DNA of 64,000 nucleotides, from positions 433,001-497,000 of the forward strand of contig NZ_SSYA01000001.1 of NCBI RefSeq assembly GCF_004917065.1. Direction: 5' to 3'. Source of the DNA: Geomonas ferrireducens. GTDB taxonomy: Bacteria > Desulfobacterota > Desulfuromonadia > Geobacterales > Geobacteraceae. Of this stretch, positions 42,160-52,078 are shown one piece after another. A model generated the notes under the pieces. It was not told the DNA's origin and searched no databases. It saw nothing but the letters and a program-made list of their open reading frames with translations. Numbering within the stretch: the stretch's first letter is position 1; the number at the start of each line of letters is the position of its first letter. A program made the translations under genes and the position numbers.

Positions 42160-43056
42160 ATGCCGCGTTGGATTCTCCCCCTGAACATAACCCTGGGCAT
42201 CGCCATCATCGCGGTGGCGGCGCTCATCGCAGCGGACCTGCTGAGCTTCAAGATCTCCGGACTTTACCCACGTAACGCGCAGAAACCTGCCTCGCAGAGC
42301 GCGACCGCACCGGCGGCGAGCCAGGACCTCCTTACCTTCGGTCCCATCCTCGAGCGCGCCCTGTTCGGCAAGGCGACCCAGGGGAGACTGACCCCGATCG
42401 TGCAGACAGCTTCGGCCGCCGGGGGGCAGGCGGCGGCGCCTCCCCCCGCCGCGGTGAACGACCTGATCCTTTTGGGGACCGCAGTCGGCTCGTTCCGCGA
42501 AACCTTCGCGCTGGTGCTTAAGAGCTCGACCCACGAGGAGCGGGTTTTCCGCCTCGGCGAGACGGTGTTCTCGGCGGGACCGCTGGTTTCCGTCAAGAAG
42601 GACGTGGCCGAGATCCTGGTGGGAGGGAAAAGGGTGAAGATCCTCACCCCGACCGCGGCAGCGGAAGCTGCGGCGACTGCAGCGGCGGCCCCCGCGGCAC
42701 CCGCGTCCGGCGGCGGTCTCGCCGCCTCCGCCGGCGCCGGGAACTACATCGTGGACCAGCGCGCCTTGAACGCGGCCCTTGACAACATCGGGCAGGCCAT
42801 GACCGACGCGCGCCTCCTGCCGAGCATGAAGGACGGCAAGGTCGAGGGTTTCCGTGCCACCGAGGTGAAGCCCCAGGGGATCTTCGGCACCGTCGGCATC
42901 AGAAACGGCGACGTCCTCTTGAGGATGAACGATTTCCCGATCGACTCCCCGGAGAAGGCGATCCAGTCCTTCGCCTCGCTCAAGGGGCAGAGCCGGATCA
43001 AGCTCGACCTGATCCGGGACGGCCAGCCCACCACATTCACTTACGACATACGGTAA
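42160..43056 (+). CDS. gspC: Type II secretion protein GspC
   Basis: Inner-membrane component that links the cytoplasmic motor platform to the secretin. 298 residues: a short cytoplasmic start, one membrane span (about 7-27), the homology region (about 65-165) that contacts GspD, an Ala/Gly-rich linker (about 165-198), and a C-terminal PDZ domain (about 200-298) with FRATEVKPQGIFGTVGIRNG and the GDVLLRMNDFPI segment. AGAAGGG upstream of ATG 42160. First gene of the twelve-gene gspC-N operon. Confidence 0.92.
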   Translation: MPRWILPLNITLGIAIIAVAALIAADLLSFKISGLYPRNAQKPASQSATAPAASQDLLTFGPILERALFGKATQGRLTPIVQTASAAGGQAAAPPPAAVNDLILLGTAVGSFRETFALVLKSSTHEERVFRLGETVFSAGPLVSVKKDVAEILVGGKRVKILTPTAAAEAAATAAAAPAAPASGGGLAASAGAGNYIVDQRALNAALDNIGQAMTDARLLPSMKDGKVEGFRATEVKPQGIFGTVGIRNGDVLLRMNDFPIDSPEKAIQSFASLKGQSRIKLDLIRDGQPTTFTYDIR

Positions 43057-43156
43057 AGAAGGTTGCCGCAAAGACCCAAAGATCATCTGTCACTAAAAGC
43101 TGTCACCAGCCGGCTTGAGGTTCGTCTCGACCTCGACCCGGTTTTAGGGGGGTGCA

Positions 43157-45094
43157 TTGAAAAGTAGAGTTACCCGCATAGCCGCCATGCTCATGTTCCT
43201 GATCGCCGCACCGAACCTCGTCTTCGCGAAGGGGGTGGTGCTGAACTTCACCGACGTGGACATCGCCACCATGGTGAAATTCATCAGTGACCTCACCGGC
43301 AAGAACTTCATCATGGACGACCGGGTCAAGGGGAAGATCTCCGTCTTCTCCCCGGCCAAGCTCTCCAACGAGGAGGCGTACAACGTCTTCACCTCGGTGC
43401 TCGAGCTGAAGGGCTTCACCGTGGTGCCGGCGGGCAAGGTGATGAAGGTGGTGCCGACCGCGGCGGCCAAACAGGCCGGGGTGAAGGTGCTTTACGACGG
43501 CGAGAAGGGGACGGTGAACGACAGCTATCAGGCGCGCGTGATCCAGTTGGAGCACGTGGCACCGCAGGACGCGGTGACCTTCCTGCAGCCCCTGGTCTCC
43601 AAGGACGGCCAGATCTCGGCCTTCGGCGCTGCAAACCTCATCCTCGTCATCGACTCCGCCTACAACATCCAGAAGATCCTCGGGATCCTGAAACATATCG
43701 ATACCGACCAGGTGCGCGAGGGGGCCGAACTGGTCTTCCTCAAAAACGCCGCCGCCGACAGCGTCGCCGCCATGGTGAAGGACTGGCTCTCCGGCAAGCA
43801 GAGCGCGAAGCCTGGGGCGCCTACCGCCGCCACCGGCGCGGCCCCCGTGGTCGCCGACACGAGGCTGAACGCCCTCATCATCTTCGGCTCGGACAAGGAC
43901 AAGGCAGACGTCAAGAAGCTGATCGAGCTTGTCGACGTGGTGCCGCCGACCACGAGCAGCAAGGTTAACGTCTACTACCTGGAAAACGCCGAGGCGACCG
44001 AGGTCGCCAAGGTGCTGGACGGCCTCGTGAAGGGAACTTCCACCACACCTGCCGCCACGACACCGGGGGGCACCGCGGCCGCACCGCAGCAGGCCGTCTT
44101 CGAGGGTGGAAAGATCACCATCACCCCGGACAAGGCCACCAACTCGCTGGTAATCATGGCCTCCCCGACCGACTACCAGAACCTCCTGCAGGTGATCCAG
44201 AAGCTGGACAGAAGAAGCCGCCAAGTCTTCGTACAGGCGATGATCGCCGAGGTGTCGGTGAACAAGGCCAAGGACCTCGGGGTACAGGTCGGGGCGATCA
44301 GCGCCGCGTCCAACGGCACCGCCATCTCGGTCGGCACCTTCGATCCGTTCGGCACCGTCACCAGCCTCACCACAACCGTCGCCGCCATGAAGGCCGCCGG
44401 CATCGACACCTCGGGCCTCTCCGGGAAGGTCGCCTTCCCGGTGGTGCTGCAGGCTCTGCAGACCAACGGCGCGCTGAACGTACTTTCCACCCCGAACATC
44501 ATGACCAGCGACAACAAGGAAGCGGAGATCTTCGTCGGTGAGAACGTCCCCTTCCTCTCCGGCACGAACCTCACCTCGACCGGCCTCTCGCAGCAGTCCA
44601 TCGAGAGGAAGGACACCGGTATCATCCTGAGGATCAAGCCGCAGATCAGCGAGGGCGAGTACGTAAAGCTCGACATTTACCAGGAGATCTCCGCGGTGAA
44701 GGACTTCGGCACCGCGTCCAACCCGAACCTCGGGAGCACCAAGCGCTCCGCCAAGACCTCGGTGGTGGTGAAGAACACGGACACCGTGCTGATCGGCGGC
44801 CTGATACAGGACACCGACCAGGTGACCGAGAGCAAGATCCCCCTCTTGGGCGATATCCCGGGGCTGGGCTGGCTCTTCAAGACCAAGACCACCAAGCGGG
44901 ACAAGACGAACCTCCTCATCATGCTCACCCCGCGCATCATCAAGGACGCGCGCGACCTGGCCGAGGTTTCGGCGACCCAAAGGAACAACTTCTCCGATGC
45001 GGTGAAGAACAACGCCCCCTTCAACCTGGAGCGAGCGCTGGAGGAAAAGCCGAAGTCGGTGACCGCGGACAAGCCCGAAATTCGCAACCAGTAA
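43157..45094 (+). CDS. gspD: Type II secretion secretin GspD
   Basis: Outer-membrane channel of the type II system. 645 residues: signal peptide (cut after NLVFA), N0 domain (about 25-95, VLNFTDVDIATMVKFISDLT), N1-N3 modules (about 110-350) with Ala/Thr-rich loops, and the C-terminal secretin domain (about 370-620) with VPFLSG, TGIILRIKPQISEG and the PLLGDIPGLGWLF motif. No pilotin-type S-domain is obvious; the chain ends soon after the secretin core. Start is TTG 43157 with TAGGGGGG upstream; no lipobox. 100 bases separate it from gspC. Confidence 0.95.
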   Translation: MKSRVTRIAAMLMFLIAAPNLVFAKGVVLNFTDVDIATMVKFISDLTGKNFIMDDRVKGKISVFSPAKLSNEEAYNVFTSVLELKGFTVVPAGKVMKVVPTAAAKQAGVKVLYDGEKGTVNDSYQARVIQLEHVAPQDAVTFLQPLVSKDGQISAFGAANLILVIDSAYNIQKILGILKHIDTDQVREGAELVFLKNAAADSVAAMVKDWLSGKQSAKPGAPTAATGAAPVVADTRLNALIIFGSDKDKADVKKLIELVDVVPPTTSSKVNVYYLENAEATEVAKVLDGLVKGTSTTPAATTPGGTAAAPQQAVFEGGKITITPDKATNSLVIMASPTDYQNLLQVIQKLDRRSRQVFVQAMIAEVSVNKAKDLGVQVGAISAASNGTAISVGTFDPFGTVTSLTTTVAAMKAAGIDTSGLSGKVAFPVVLQALQTNGALNVLSTPNIMTSDNKEAEIFVGENVPFLSGTNLTSTGLSQQSIERKDTGIILRIKPQISEGEYVKLDIYQEISAVKDFGTASNPNLGSTKRSAKTSVVVKNTDTVLIGGLIQDTDQVTESKIPLLGDIPGLGWLFKTKTTKRDKTNLLIMLTPRIIKDARDLAEVSATQRNNFSDAVKNNAPFNLERALEEKPKSVTADKPEIRNQ

Positions 45095-45110
45095 CGGCGG
45101 AATTATTCCC

Positions 45111-46673
45111 ATGGCAGAAACGCTCGATATAGAAAGCATAGCGGAACGCCTCGGCCTCCCCTTCCAGGCCGAGATCGACGACACGAAGGTGGACGGCGCC
45201 CTGGTTAACCGGGTGCCCCTGAACTTCGCCAGGAACAACCTCCTGTTGCCGCTGCGCGAGGAGGATGGCGCGGTGGTGGCAGCGAGCGCCGACCCTGCTA
45301 ACCTCTTGGCTCTCGACGAGATGGCGGGGCTCTTCCAGCTTCCGGTGCGCACCGTCGTGGTCCCGCAGCCGGTCCTCATCGACGCGGTGAACCGGCTCTA
45401 CTCGCGCCTCTCCGGCTCCGCCCAGGAGGTCGTCGAGGAACTCGAGGGAGAGGAACTCTCCACCCTCGCCACCTCGTTTAACGAGCCGCGCGACCTGATG
45501 GAGCTGACCGACGAGGCGCCGGTGATCCGGCTTCTGAACTCGATCCTCTTCCAGGCGGTGAAGGAGCGTGCAAGCGACATCCACATCGAGCCGTTCGAGC
45601 GGGAGCTCGAGGTCCGTTTCCGGATCGACGGCCTGCTCTACAAGATGCTCTCCCCCCCGAAGGTGATCCAGGAGGCGCTCACCTCCCGCGTGAAGATCAT
45701 GTCGGGGCTGAACATCGCCGAGAAGAGGCTGCCGCAGGACGGCCGCATCCGGGTGAAGGTCGCCGGGCGCGACGTTGACATCCGCGTCTCGCTCATCCCG
45801 ACCTTCTTCGGCGAGCGCGTGGTGTTGAGGCTTCTGGACAAGCAGCGCGGCGTGCTCTCCCTGAAGGAGATCGGCCTCTCGGACAAGAACGACCTCGTCA
45901 TGGAGCGGCTTTTGTCCCGCACGAGCGGCATCATCCTGGTCACCGGCCCGACAGGCAGCGGCAAGACCACGACGCTCTACGCGGCGCTCTCCCAGATCAA
46001 CTCGCCGGAGAAGAACATCATCACGGTCGAGGACCCGATCGAGTACCAGTTGAAGGGTGTGGGGCAGATCCAGGTGAACCCGAAGATCGACCTCACCTTC
46101 GCGAACGGTCTGCGCTCCATCCTCAGGCAGGACCCGGACATCGTCATGATCGGCGAGATCCGCGACGCCGAGACCGCCGAGATCGCCATGCAGGCCTCGC
46201 TCACCGGCCACCTGGTCCTCTCCACCCTGCACACCAACGACGCTGCTACCGCGGTGACGCGACTCATCGACATGGGGATCGAGCCCTTCATGGTCGCCTC
46301 TTCGCTCTCCGCGGTGCTCGCCCAGCGTCTCGTGCGCGTGATCTGCCCGCACTGCAAAGAGTCCTACGTCCCGGACCGCAGCTATCCCGGTGTCGAGCTC
46401 CCGCCGCTTCTGTACCGCGGCCGCGGCTGCGAGAAGTGCTTCAACCTCGGGACCATCGGCCGGGTCGGCATCTACGAGCTCCTCCCCATCGACGCGGAGC
46501 TCTGCTCCATGATCATCCGGCAGGCCTCCTCCGGCGCCATCAAGGAGTACGCAGTCTCGAAAGGGATGCGCACCCTGCGCGAGGACGGTCTTTTAAAGGC
46601 GGCCCAGGGGATCACTTCCATCGAGGAGGTCCTGAGGGTGACCCAGGACGACTATGCCGACCTTTCGCTATAG
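45111..46673 (+). CDS. gspE: Type II secretion ATPase GspE
   Basis: Cytoplasmic hexameric ATPase. 520 residues: an N1E-like domain (about 1-110), Walker A GPTGSGKTT at 279-287, Asp box and Walker B (IVMIGEIRDAETAEIAMQAS), and the conserved His box LVLSTLHTNDA. A tetracysteine zinc site has Cys412, Cys415, Cys440 and Cys443. Follows gspD by 16 bases and overlaps gspF by 20. Confidence 0.95.
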   Translation: MAETLDIESIAERLGLPFQAEIDDTKVDGALVNRVPLNFARNNLLLPLREEDGAVVAASADPANLLALDEMAGLFQLPVRTVVVPQPVLIDAVNRLYSRLSGSAQEVVEELEGEELSTLATSFNEPRDLMELTDEAPVIRLLNSILFQAVKERASDIHIEPFERELEVRFRIDGLLYKMLSPPKVIQEALTSRVKIMSGLNIAEKRLPQDGRIRVKVAGRDVDIRVSLIPTFFGERVVLRLLDKQRGVLSLKEIGLSDKNDLVMERLLSRTSGIILVTGPTGSGKTTTLYAALSQINSPEKNIITVEDPIEYQLKGVGQIQVNPKIDLTFANGLRSILRQDPDIVMIGEIRDAETAEIAMQASLTGHLVLSTLHTNDAATAVTRLIDMGIEPFMVASSLSAVLAQRLVRVICPHCKESYVPDRSYPGVELPPLLYRGRGCEKCFNLGTIGRVGIYELLPIDAELCSMIIRQASSGAIKEYAVSKGMRTLREDGLLKAAQGITSIEEVLRVTQDDYADLSL

Positions 46674-47856
46674 CGCATTCAACCAGAAGGGGGCCGAGGT
46701 CACCGGCACCATGGACGCGGCGACTGAAGCCGAGGCGCGCCTGCAGCTCAAGGGAAAAGGTCTCTTCGCCAAGGAGATCGCCCCGGCGACCGAGGCGGGC
46801 TCGCGCTGGTCGTTTGGTTCCGGCGTCAGCGTCCCCGACCTCTCCCTTGCCACGAGGCGCCTTGCCACCCTCTTGGGCAGCGCCGTCCCGGTGTACGAGG
46901 CGGTCGCGACGCTATGGGAGCAGGAGGCGCCCGGCGAGCTGAAGCGCGTGCTCGGGCGGGTGCGGGACCGGCTCGCCGAGGGCCAGGGGCTTGCCCAGTC
47001 ACTTGCCGCGGAGCCGCAGGTATTCTCCGAGAGCTACATCGGCATGGTTTCCGCCGGCGAGGCGAGCGGCGCGCTCGACGTGGTGCTGGAGCGCCTGGCC
47101 GAGTTCCAGGAGGACCAGGCCGAGGTTAGAAGCCGCGTCATCACCGCCCTCATCTACCCCGCCATCATGGTGGTGGTCGGAGTCGGCGTCATGATGGTGC
47201 TGCTTGGTTTCGTCGTTCCGAAGATCTCGGCGGTCTTCGAGAGCAACAAGGCGACCCTGCCGCTCGTCACCGTGCTTCTCATCAAGGCGAGCACCCTGGT
47301 AAGGAAGGGGTGGTGGGCCATGGGCGTACTCGCCATCCTGGCGGTCGCCGCTTGGAAACGGGTGAAGACGAACGAGGAGCTTCTCATCAGGCGCGACCGC
47401 TTCATCCTGCGCCTTCCGATTGCCGGGCAGCTCTGGCGCCGCCTGGTGCTGTCTCGTTTCGCCAAGGTGCTGGGCCTTTTGCTGCAAAGCGGCGTCCCCA
47501 TCATCAAGGCGATGGAGATCACCGGCGAGGCCGTGGTTAACCGCGAGTACAAGAGCTTTCTCGCCCAGGCGCGGGAGACCCTGATCCAGGGTGGGAGCCT
47601 CTCCGGAGCGCTCAAGACGAGCCCTCTCTTCCCGCCGCTATTGACCCACATGACCGCAGTGGGCGAAAAGAGCGGCGAACTCGACGCCATGCTCATCAAG
47701 GCGGGCGACGCCTTCCAGAAGGAGTTCAACGCCCAGGTGACCCGTTCCATGGCGCTTCTGGAGCCTATGCTGATCCTCGGCATGGGACTCAGCATAGGCT
47801 TCATGGTCATCGCGGTACTGCTCCCCATCATGCAACTGAACCAGCTGGTTAAATAG
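46654..47856 (+). CDS. gspF: Type II secretion inner-membrane platform protein GspF
   Basis: 400 residues with two T2SSF domains (about 65-190 and 265-390) and three membrane spans (about 168-190, 215-235 and 375-395). Starts PTFRYSAFNQKGAEVTGTMD, typical of GspF. Contains the glycine-rich GLLLQSGVPIIKAMEITGE segment in the second domain. The ATG at 46654 lies inside the gspE end. Confidence 0.94.
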   Translation: MPTFRYSAFNQKGAEVTGTMDAATEAEARLQLKGKGLFAKEIAPATEAGSRWSFGSGVSVPDLSLATRRLATLLGSAVPVYEAVATLWEQEAPGELKRVLGRVRDRLAEGQGLAQSLAAEPQVFSESYIGMVSAGEASGALDVVLERLAEFQEDQAEVRSRVITALIYPAIMVVVGVGVMMVLLGFVVPKISAVFESNKATLPLVTVLLIKASTLVRKGWWAMGVLAILAVAAWKRVKTNEELLIRRDRFILRLPIAGQLWRRLVLSRFAKVLGLLLQSGVPIIKAMEITGEAVVNREYKSFLAQARETLIQGGSLSGALKTSPLFPPLLTHMTAVGEKSGELDAMLIKAGDAFQKEFNAQVTRSMALLEPMLILGMGLSIGFMVIAVLLPIMQLNQLVK

Positions 47857-47893
47857 TCGACGGACTCCATAAAATTCTTTGCGAGGTCTCCCC

Positions 47894-48337
47894 ATGCTGA
47901 AACAACTGAAAGACAGCCGCGGCTTCACCCTGATCGAACTGATGGTGGTCATCGTCATCCTGAGCCTTCTGGCCGTCCTGGTCGGGCCGAAGATCATCGG
48001 CCGCAGCGACGACGCGAAGGTCGCCGACGCCAAGGTGCAGATCCGCAACATCGAGACCGCCCTGAAGCTTTACAAGCTCGACAGCGGCGTTTTCCCGACC
48101 ACCGAGCAGGGGCTGCAGGCCCTGGTGACCAAGCCGACCACCGGCAAGGTTCCCAACAACTACCGGGCCGAAGGTTACCTGGAGAACAAGAACATCCCGA
48201 AGGATCCCTGGGGCAATGACTACGTCTACCTCTCCCCCGGCGAGCACGGCGACTACGACCTCTCCTCATACGGCGCGGACGGCGCCCGCGGCGGCGAAGG
48301 GAAGAACGCCGACATCGAAAGCTGGAGCATGAAGTAG
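47894..48337 (+). CDS. gspG: Major pseudopilin GspG
   Basis: 147 residues. Class III leader [10 protein letters not shown] followed by [20 protein letters not shown], with the cleavage Gly, +1 Phe and +5 Glu. The C-terminal calcium-binding loop is recognisable: [20 protein letters not shown] and [10 protein letters not shown]. Main subunit of the secretion pseudopilus; processed by a prepilin peptidase not in this window. ATG 47894 has GCGAGG upstream. Confidence 0.96.
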   Translation: MLKQLKDSRGFTLIELMVVIVILSLLAVLVGPKIIGRSDDAKVADAKVQIRNIETALKLYKLDSGVFPTTEQGLQALVTKPTTGKVPNNYRAEGYLENKNIPKDPWGNDYVYLSPGEHGDYDLSSYGADGARGGEGKNADIESWSMK

Positions 48338-48363
48338 GAATAAGTTGTCGGGAGACTGATTCT

Positions 48364-48891
48364 TTGGCTGGCAAGCAAACCGGTAAATCGTCCCGCCGCG
48401 AGGCGGGCTTCACCCTCCTGGAGCTCATGGTGGTGATCTTCATCATCGCCCTGGCGGCGGGGATCGTGCTCCCGCGCCTGCCGGACACGGAGGGGACCCG
48501 GCTGAAGAACTCGGCACGCAACCTGGCGAGCGGCATCAGGTTTCTGAACGATCAGGCCATCATCACCAAGAAGGTCTACCGCCTGCACCTGGAGCTCGGG
48601 GAGAACACCACCCGCATCACCGAACTCTCCCCCACCGGCGAAGAAATGCAGCCGCAGGACCAGTTCATGGGACGTCGCCTCGTCGAAGAGGGAATCGACA
48701 TCGAGGACGCGAGCGTGGGCAGCAAGGGTGTCGTCAACGAGGGTGAGATGATCATCCCGTTCGGACCGGGCGGCCTGGGAGACGGCGTCACCATCCACCT
48801 GAAAGCGGGAAAGGCGCAGTACACCGTGATCGCATACCCCTCCGGGGGGAAGGTGACGGTCCAGGAAGGATACCAGGAGGTTACTTCGTGA
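48364..48891 (+). CDS. gspH: Minor pseudopilin GspH
   Basis: 175 residues. A longer leader (KSSRREAG) then FTLLELMVVIFIIALAAGIV with +5 Glu. The globular part is beta-rich with HLELGENTTRITELSP. Tip or near-tip subunit of the pseudopilus. TTG start at 48364 with TCGGGAG upstream. Overlaps gspI by four bases. Confidence 0.85.
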   Translation: MAGKQTGKSSRREAGFTLLELMVVIFIIALAAGIVLPRLPDTEGTRLKNSARNLASGIRFLNDQAIITKKVYRLHLELGENTTRITELSPTGEEMQPQDQFMGRRLVEEGIDIEDASVGSKGVVNEGEMIIPFGPGGLGDGVTIHLKAGKAQYTVIAYPSGGKVTVQEGYQEVTS

Positions 48892-49232
48892 GAGGCTTCA
48901 CCCTGCTCGAGGTGATGATAGCCCTCGCCATCACCGCCGGCGTCCTTTTGACCGTTATCTCATCGGTCAACTACCACCTCTCAAGGATCGCCGAGGACTC
49001 GGAGGAGACCACCGCGGTCCTTCTGGGACGCGCGAAGCTCGAGGACCCGGAGTTCGCCAAGAAGACCGACTCGAAGGGGACCTTCGCCCCCGATCATCCC
49101 GATCACAAATGGGAGCGCGAGATCTCGAAGACCGAAATCCCGGGCCTGAACATGATCCGCTTCACCGTGATCTGGGGCAACGACAGCAAAAGGCTCTCCC
49201 TTGTGCAATACGTGCCGCAAAATGCCCAATAA
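48888..49232 (+). CDS. gspI: Minor pseudopilin GspI
   Basis: 114 residues. Very short leader (MRG) then FTLLEVMIALAITAGVLLTV with +5 Glu. Forms the tip complex with GspJ and GspK. GTG start overlapping the gspH stop; the end overlaps the gspJ start by 11 bases. Confidence 0.88.
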   Translation: MRGFTLLEVMIALAITAGVLLTVISSVNYHLSRIAEDSEETTAVLLGRAKLEDPEFAKKTDSKGTFAPDHPDHKWEREISKTEIPGLNMIRFTVIWGNDSKRLSLVQYVPQNAQ

Positions 49233-49860
49233 CAAGGGCTTTACGCTCATAGAAGTCCTGATTGCACTGGCTCTTCTGGTCATCCTCGCCGGCGCGCTTT
49301 ACGGCACCTACTTCTCCGTGGTCGGGGCGCGCGAGAAGGGTGGCGTCCGGATGGAGGAGCGCCGCGAACTCTCCACGACGCTCGGGAGACTGCACGACGA
49401 GCTGTCTTCGGCATTTTTCAAGGCAGCCACATCAAACGCCGGCGCGACGCCAACGACAACGACGCAGCGGTTCCACTTCGTGGTGGAGGACCGGGACAGC
49501 TTCGGCAAACCCGCGTCGCTTTTGCAGTTCACTGCGGTCACCCCGCCCCGCATCGACCCCTCGCCTGCGTCGGACCTCATGGTGGTGCGCTACTCAGTGC
49601 AGGAGAAGGAGGAAGACCAGGTACTCACTCTGGTACGTGAGGCGCGCGATCTCTACCTCGACACGAGCGTTGCCTCGGTCCCCTACCCGGTCATGGACCG
49701 TCTGGAAGGGTTCCTGGTCGAGTGCTGGGACGGATCCAAGTGGGTGAAGACCTGGGACACCGCGCTCAACAACCAGATGCCGCAGAAGGTCCGGATCACC
49801 ATCACCGTAAAGGGGGGAGAGACCTTCAGCACCGTCGCCACACCGAGGAAAGGGATATGA
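49222..49860 (+). CDS. gspJ: Minor pseudopilin GspJ
   Basis: 212 residues. Leader MPNNKG then FTLIEVLIALALLVILAGAL with +5 Glu. Globular domain about 30-205, rich in beta strands. ATG 49222 is preferred over the earlier in-frame TTG at 49201 because it places the leader correctly. Its stop overlaps the gspK ATG (ATGA). Confidence 0.9.
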   Translation: MPNNKGFTLIEVLIALALLVILAGALYGTYFSVVGAREKGGVRMEERRELSTTLGRLHDELSSAFFKAATSNAGATPTTTTQRFHFVVEDRDSFGKPASLLQFTAVTPPRIDPSPASDLMVVRYSVQEKEEDQVLTLVREARDLYLDTSVASVPYPVMDRLEGFLVECWDGSKWVKTWDTALNNQMPQKVRITITVKGGETFSTVATPRKGI

Positions 49861-50789
49861 GGGGGGAGAAGGGGTTCGCCCTCGTCATAGCGCTCATCGT
49901 GACCACGCTCCTCGTGGCGCTTCTGGCCGAGTTCGTCAACGAGGTCTACGTCGACGTCTCGCACAGCCGCAATTTCGTGGCGTCGCAACAGGCGGGTATG
50001 CTGGCGGAATCGGGTGTCGCCGGGGGAATCAAGCTCCTGCAGGTCTCCAGCTCGCTCAGGCTTGGCGAGCAATACAGCTCGCTTCTCGAGCCGTGGGCGC
50101 AGCCGCAGTCCCTTCAGGCGGACAACGGGACGGTGACCGTCACCATTGAGGAGGAGAGCGGCAAGATCGACCTGAACGCGGCGACTTCGCAGACCGGAAC
50201 GCCGGACGACTTCTTCAAGAACGCCCTGCTGCGGCTTTTCGACAACCTAAAGCTGTCGCGCGACCTTTACGATCCCCTCGCCGACTGGGTGGACACCGAT
50301 GACACGCCGCGCCCGAGCGGCGCCGAGAAGAACTACTACGGCACGCTGAAGCCGCAGCTGCAGGTGCATAACGACAAGCTGGAGACGCTCGAGGAACTTG
50401 CCCTCGTCAAGGGATACACCCCGGAGGTGCTGGCCAAGCTGCGCGGCCGGGTGACGGTGTACGGCGTGGCGAACGGCATCGCGGCGGCGCCGATCAACAT
50501 CAACACTGCCCCCAAGGAAGTCCTCATGTCGCTGGACGACAGCCTCATGACCGGTGACCAGGTAGCCCAGATCCTCGAGTACCGCAAGACCAAGGTGATC
50601 AAGACGCTCGCTGACGTGTTCGGGAGTTCGCCGCTCACCAACACGCTGGCCCTGAAGGTTGGGTGCAAGGGGTCCATCTACCGCATCCGTTCCGAGGGGA
50701 AGGTTGGCGAAAGCGTGAGCGTCGCCGAGGCCGTAGTGACCAACGTGGAGAGCACATCGCCTACGATCCTTTACTGGAGAGAATATTGA
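49857..50789 (+). CDS. gspK: Pseudopilus tip protein GspK
   Basis: 310 residues. Leader MRGEKG then FALVIALIVTTLLVALLAEF. As normal for GspK, the +5 Glu is absent, which lets it cap the filament. The large helical domain has GKIDLNAATS near 100, LADWVDTDDTPRPSGAEKNY near 145, and the ININTAPKEVLMSL segment near 220. The ORF extends upstream, but only the ATG at 49857 gives a prepilin leader. Confidence 0.93.
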   Translation: MRGEKGFALVIALIVTTLLVALLAEFVNEVYVDVSHSRNFVASQQAGMLAESGVAGGIKLLQVSSSLRLGEQYSSLLEPWAQPQSLQADNGTVTVTIEEESGKIDLNAATSQTGTPDDFFKNALLRLFDNLKLSRDLYDPLADWVDTDDTPRPSGAEKNYYGTLKPQLQVHNDKLETLEELALVKGYTPEVLAKLRGRVTVYGVANGIAAAPININTAPKEVLMSLDDSLMTGDQVAQILEYRKTKVIKTLADVFGSSPLTNTLALKVGCKGSIYRIRSEGKVGESVSVAEAVVTNVESTSPTILYWREY

Positions 50790-52078
50790 TGGACATGCTG
50801 ATCGTACAACTGAAAAGGTCCGAGCTGGTGCTCGCCTCCTTCAAGGCGAAGAAGGGGGGCGCGACCTTCCTCTCCGCGGAGCGGCACCCGCTCATGGGCG
50901 AAGAGGGGGAACTCTCCCGCATCATCGCGGGAAGCTCCATCGCCGCCGGGGAGCACCGCGTGGTTCTCGCCCTCCCGCCGTCCTCGCTGTTCATGAGGGA
51001 GCTGGAACTCCCCATCACCGACCGGGCCAAGGTACGCGAACTCCTCCCGCTCGAACTGAAGGGTGAGACCGCACTCGACACCGACCAGCTCGCCTTTGAC
51101 GCCCTGCCGCTTGCCGGCGGCAAGGTGCTCGCGGTCTGGGGCAAGGTCCAGGACCTTTCCGAAAAGATCGCGCTCCTAAAGGAAGCGGGGCTCGAACCGG
51201 AAGTGGTCACGGCGTCCCTTTTCCACTGGGAAAAGCTCGCCCCCGCCACCGGGACCGTGGCGGTGAGCGATGGCGAGGCGCTGGCGGCGTACCGCGACGG
51301 GGCCCCCATCTACTTCCGTGCCCTCCCCCCGGGTGCCACCGAAGCGGAGCTCACGCGCACCATCGCCGCGCTGGAACTCTCCCGCGAACTGCGCGTTGAT
51401 CGAATCATCTCGCACGCCCCCGGAAAGGTGGAAGGCGACGCGGAGTCGCCATCGGGCAAGGATCTATTCGAAGCCTTCGGCGATGACCCGCGCGCCTCGC
51501 ACGATCTCGCCGGCGCCTATGCGCTCGCTGCCGCAGTAGCGGACGGCTCCGCCGTCAACCTGCGTCGCGGGCCCCTCGCCTACACCGCCGCCACCGAAAA
51601 GCTCTACCAGCGTCTCAAGGTGAGCCTCATACTCGCCGCGGCCCTCGTCCTTCTCATCTTCGCCGAGAGCGGCGTGCGCTACTACCTCGTGAAACGCGAC
51701 CTCACCTCGCTTGACCGCACCATCACCGGCATCTACAAGGAGGTCTTCCCGACCCGCAAGAAGGCGGTGGACGAGGTGGCGGAACTGCGCTCCGAGATCA
51801 AGCGCCTGGAAGGGGCCAAGACATCCAGCAACGTGCTCAAGTTCCTGAAGGACCTCTCCGAGGTGAAGGGGGAGGATGTGGGGGGGATCTACGAGACAGA
51901 GGTAACCGGAAACGACGTGCGCCTCAAAGGTGACGCGAAGAGCATCCAGGCAGCGAGCGATTTCAAAGGGCGGGCCGCCGCCCTCCTCGAGGGGGCCGAG
52001 GTTAGCGAGACGAAGTCCCGCGCCGACGGCAGCATCACCTTCACGCTTAGCGGGAAGATCAAGGGGGTGAACCAATGA
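50789..52078 (+). CDS. gspL: Type II secretion protein GspL
   Basis: 429 residues. An N-terminal cytoplasmic domain of the actin-like fold (about 1-260; for example ALPPSSLFMRELELPITDRA, then VRELLPLELKG) binds GspE. One membrane span lies near 278-293. The periplasmic C-terminal part has a coiled coil and a ferredoxin-like domain (about 350-429). ATG 50789 overlaps the gspK stop; ATG 50795 is also possible. The gspM start overlaps its stop by four bases. Confidence 0.9.
   Translation: MDMLIVQLKRSELVLASFKAKKGGATFLSAERHPLMGEEGELSRIIAGSSIAAGEHRVVLALPPSSLFMRELELPITDRAKVRELLPLELKGETALDTDQLAFDALPLAGGKVLAVWGKVQDLSEKIALLKEAGLEPEVVTASLFHWEKLAPATGTVAVSDGEALAAYRDGAPIYFRALPPGATEAELTRTIAALELSRELRVDRIISHAPGKVEGDAESPSGKDLFEAFGDDPRASHDLAGAYALAAAVADGSAVNLRRGPLAYTAATEKLYQRLKVSLILAAALVLLIFAESGVRYYLVKRDLTSLDRTITGIYKEVFPTRKKAVDEVAELRSEIKRLEGAKTSSNVLKFLKDLSEVKGEDVGGIYETEVTGNDVRLKGDAKSIQAASDFKGRAAALLEGAEVSETKSRADGSITFTLSGKIKGVNQ

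Noticed and set aside
43103-45379. 758-codon minus-strand ORF opposite gspD
   Set aside because: High-GC antisense shadow: composition is rich in Gly, Arg, His and Asp/Val with no domain, and gspD is unmistakable on the other strand.
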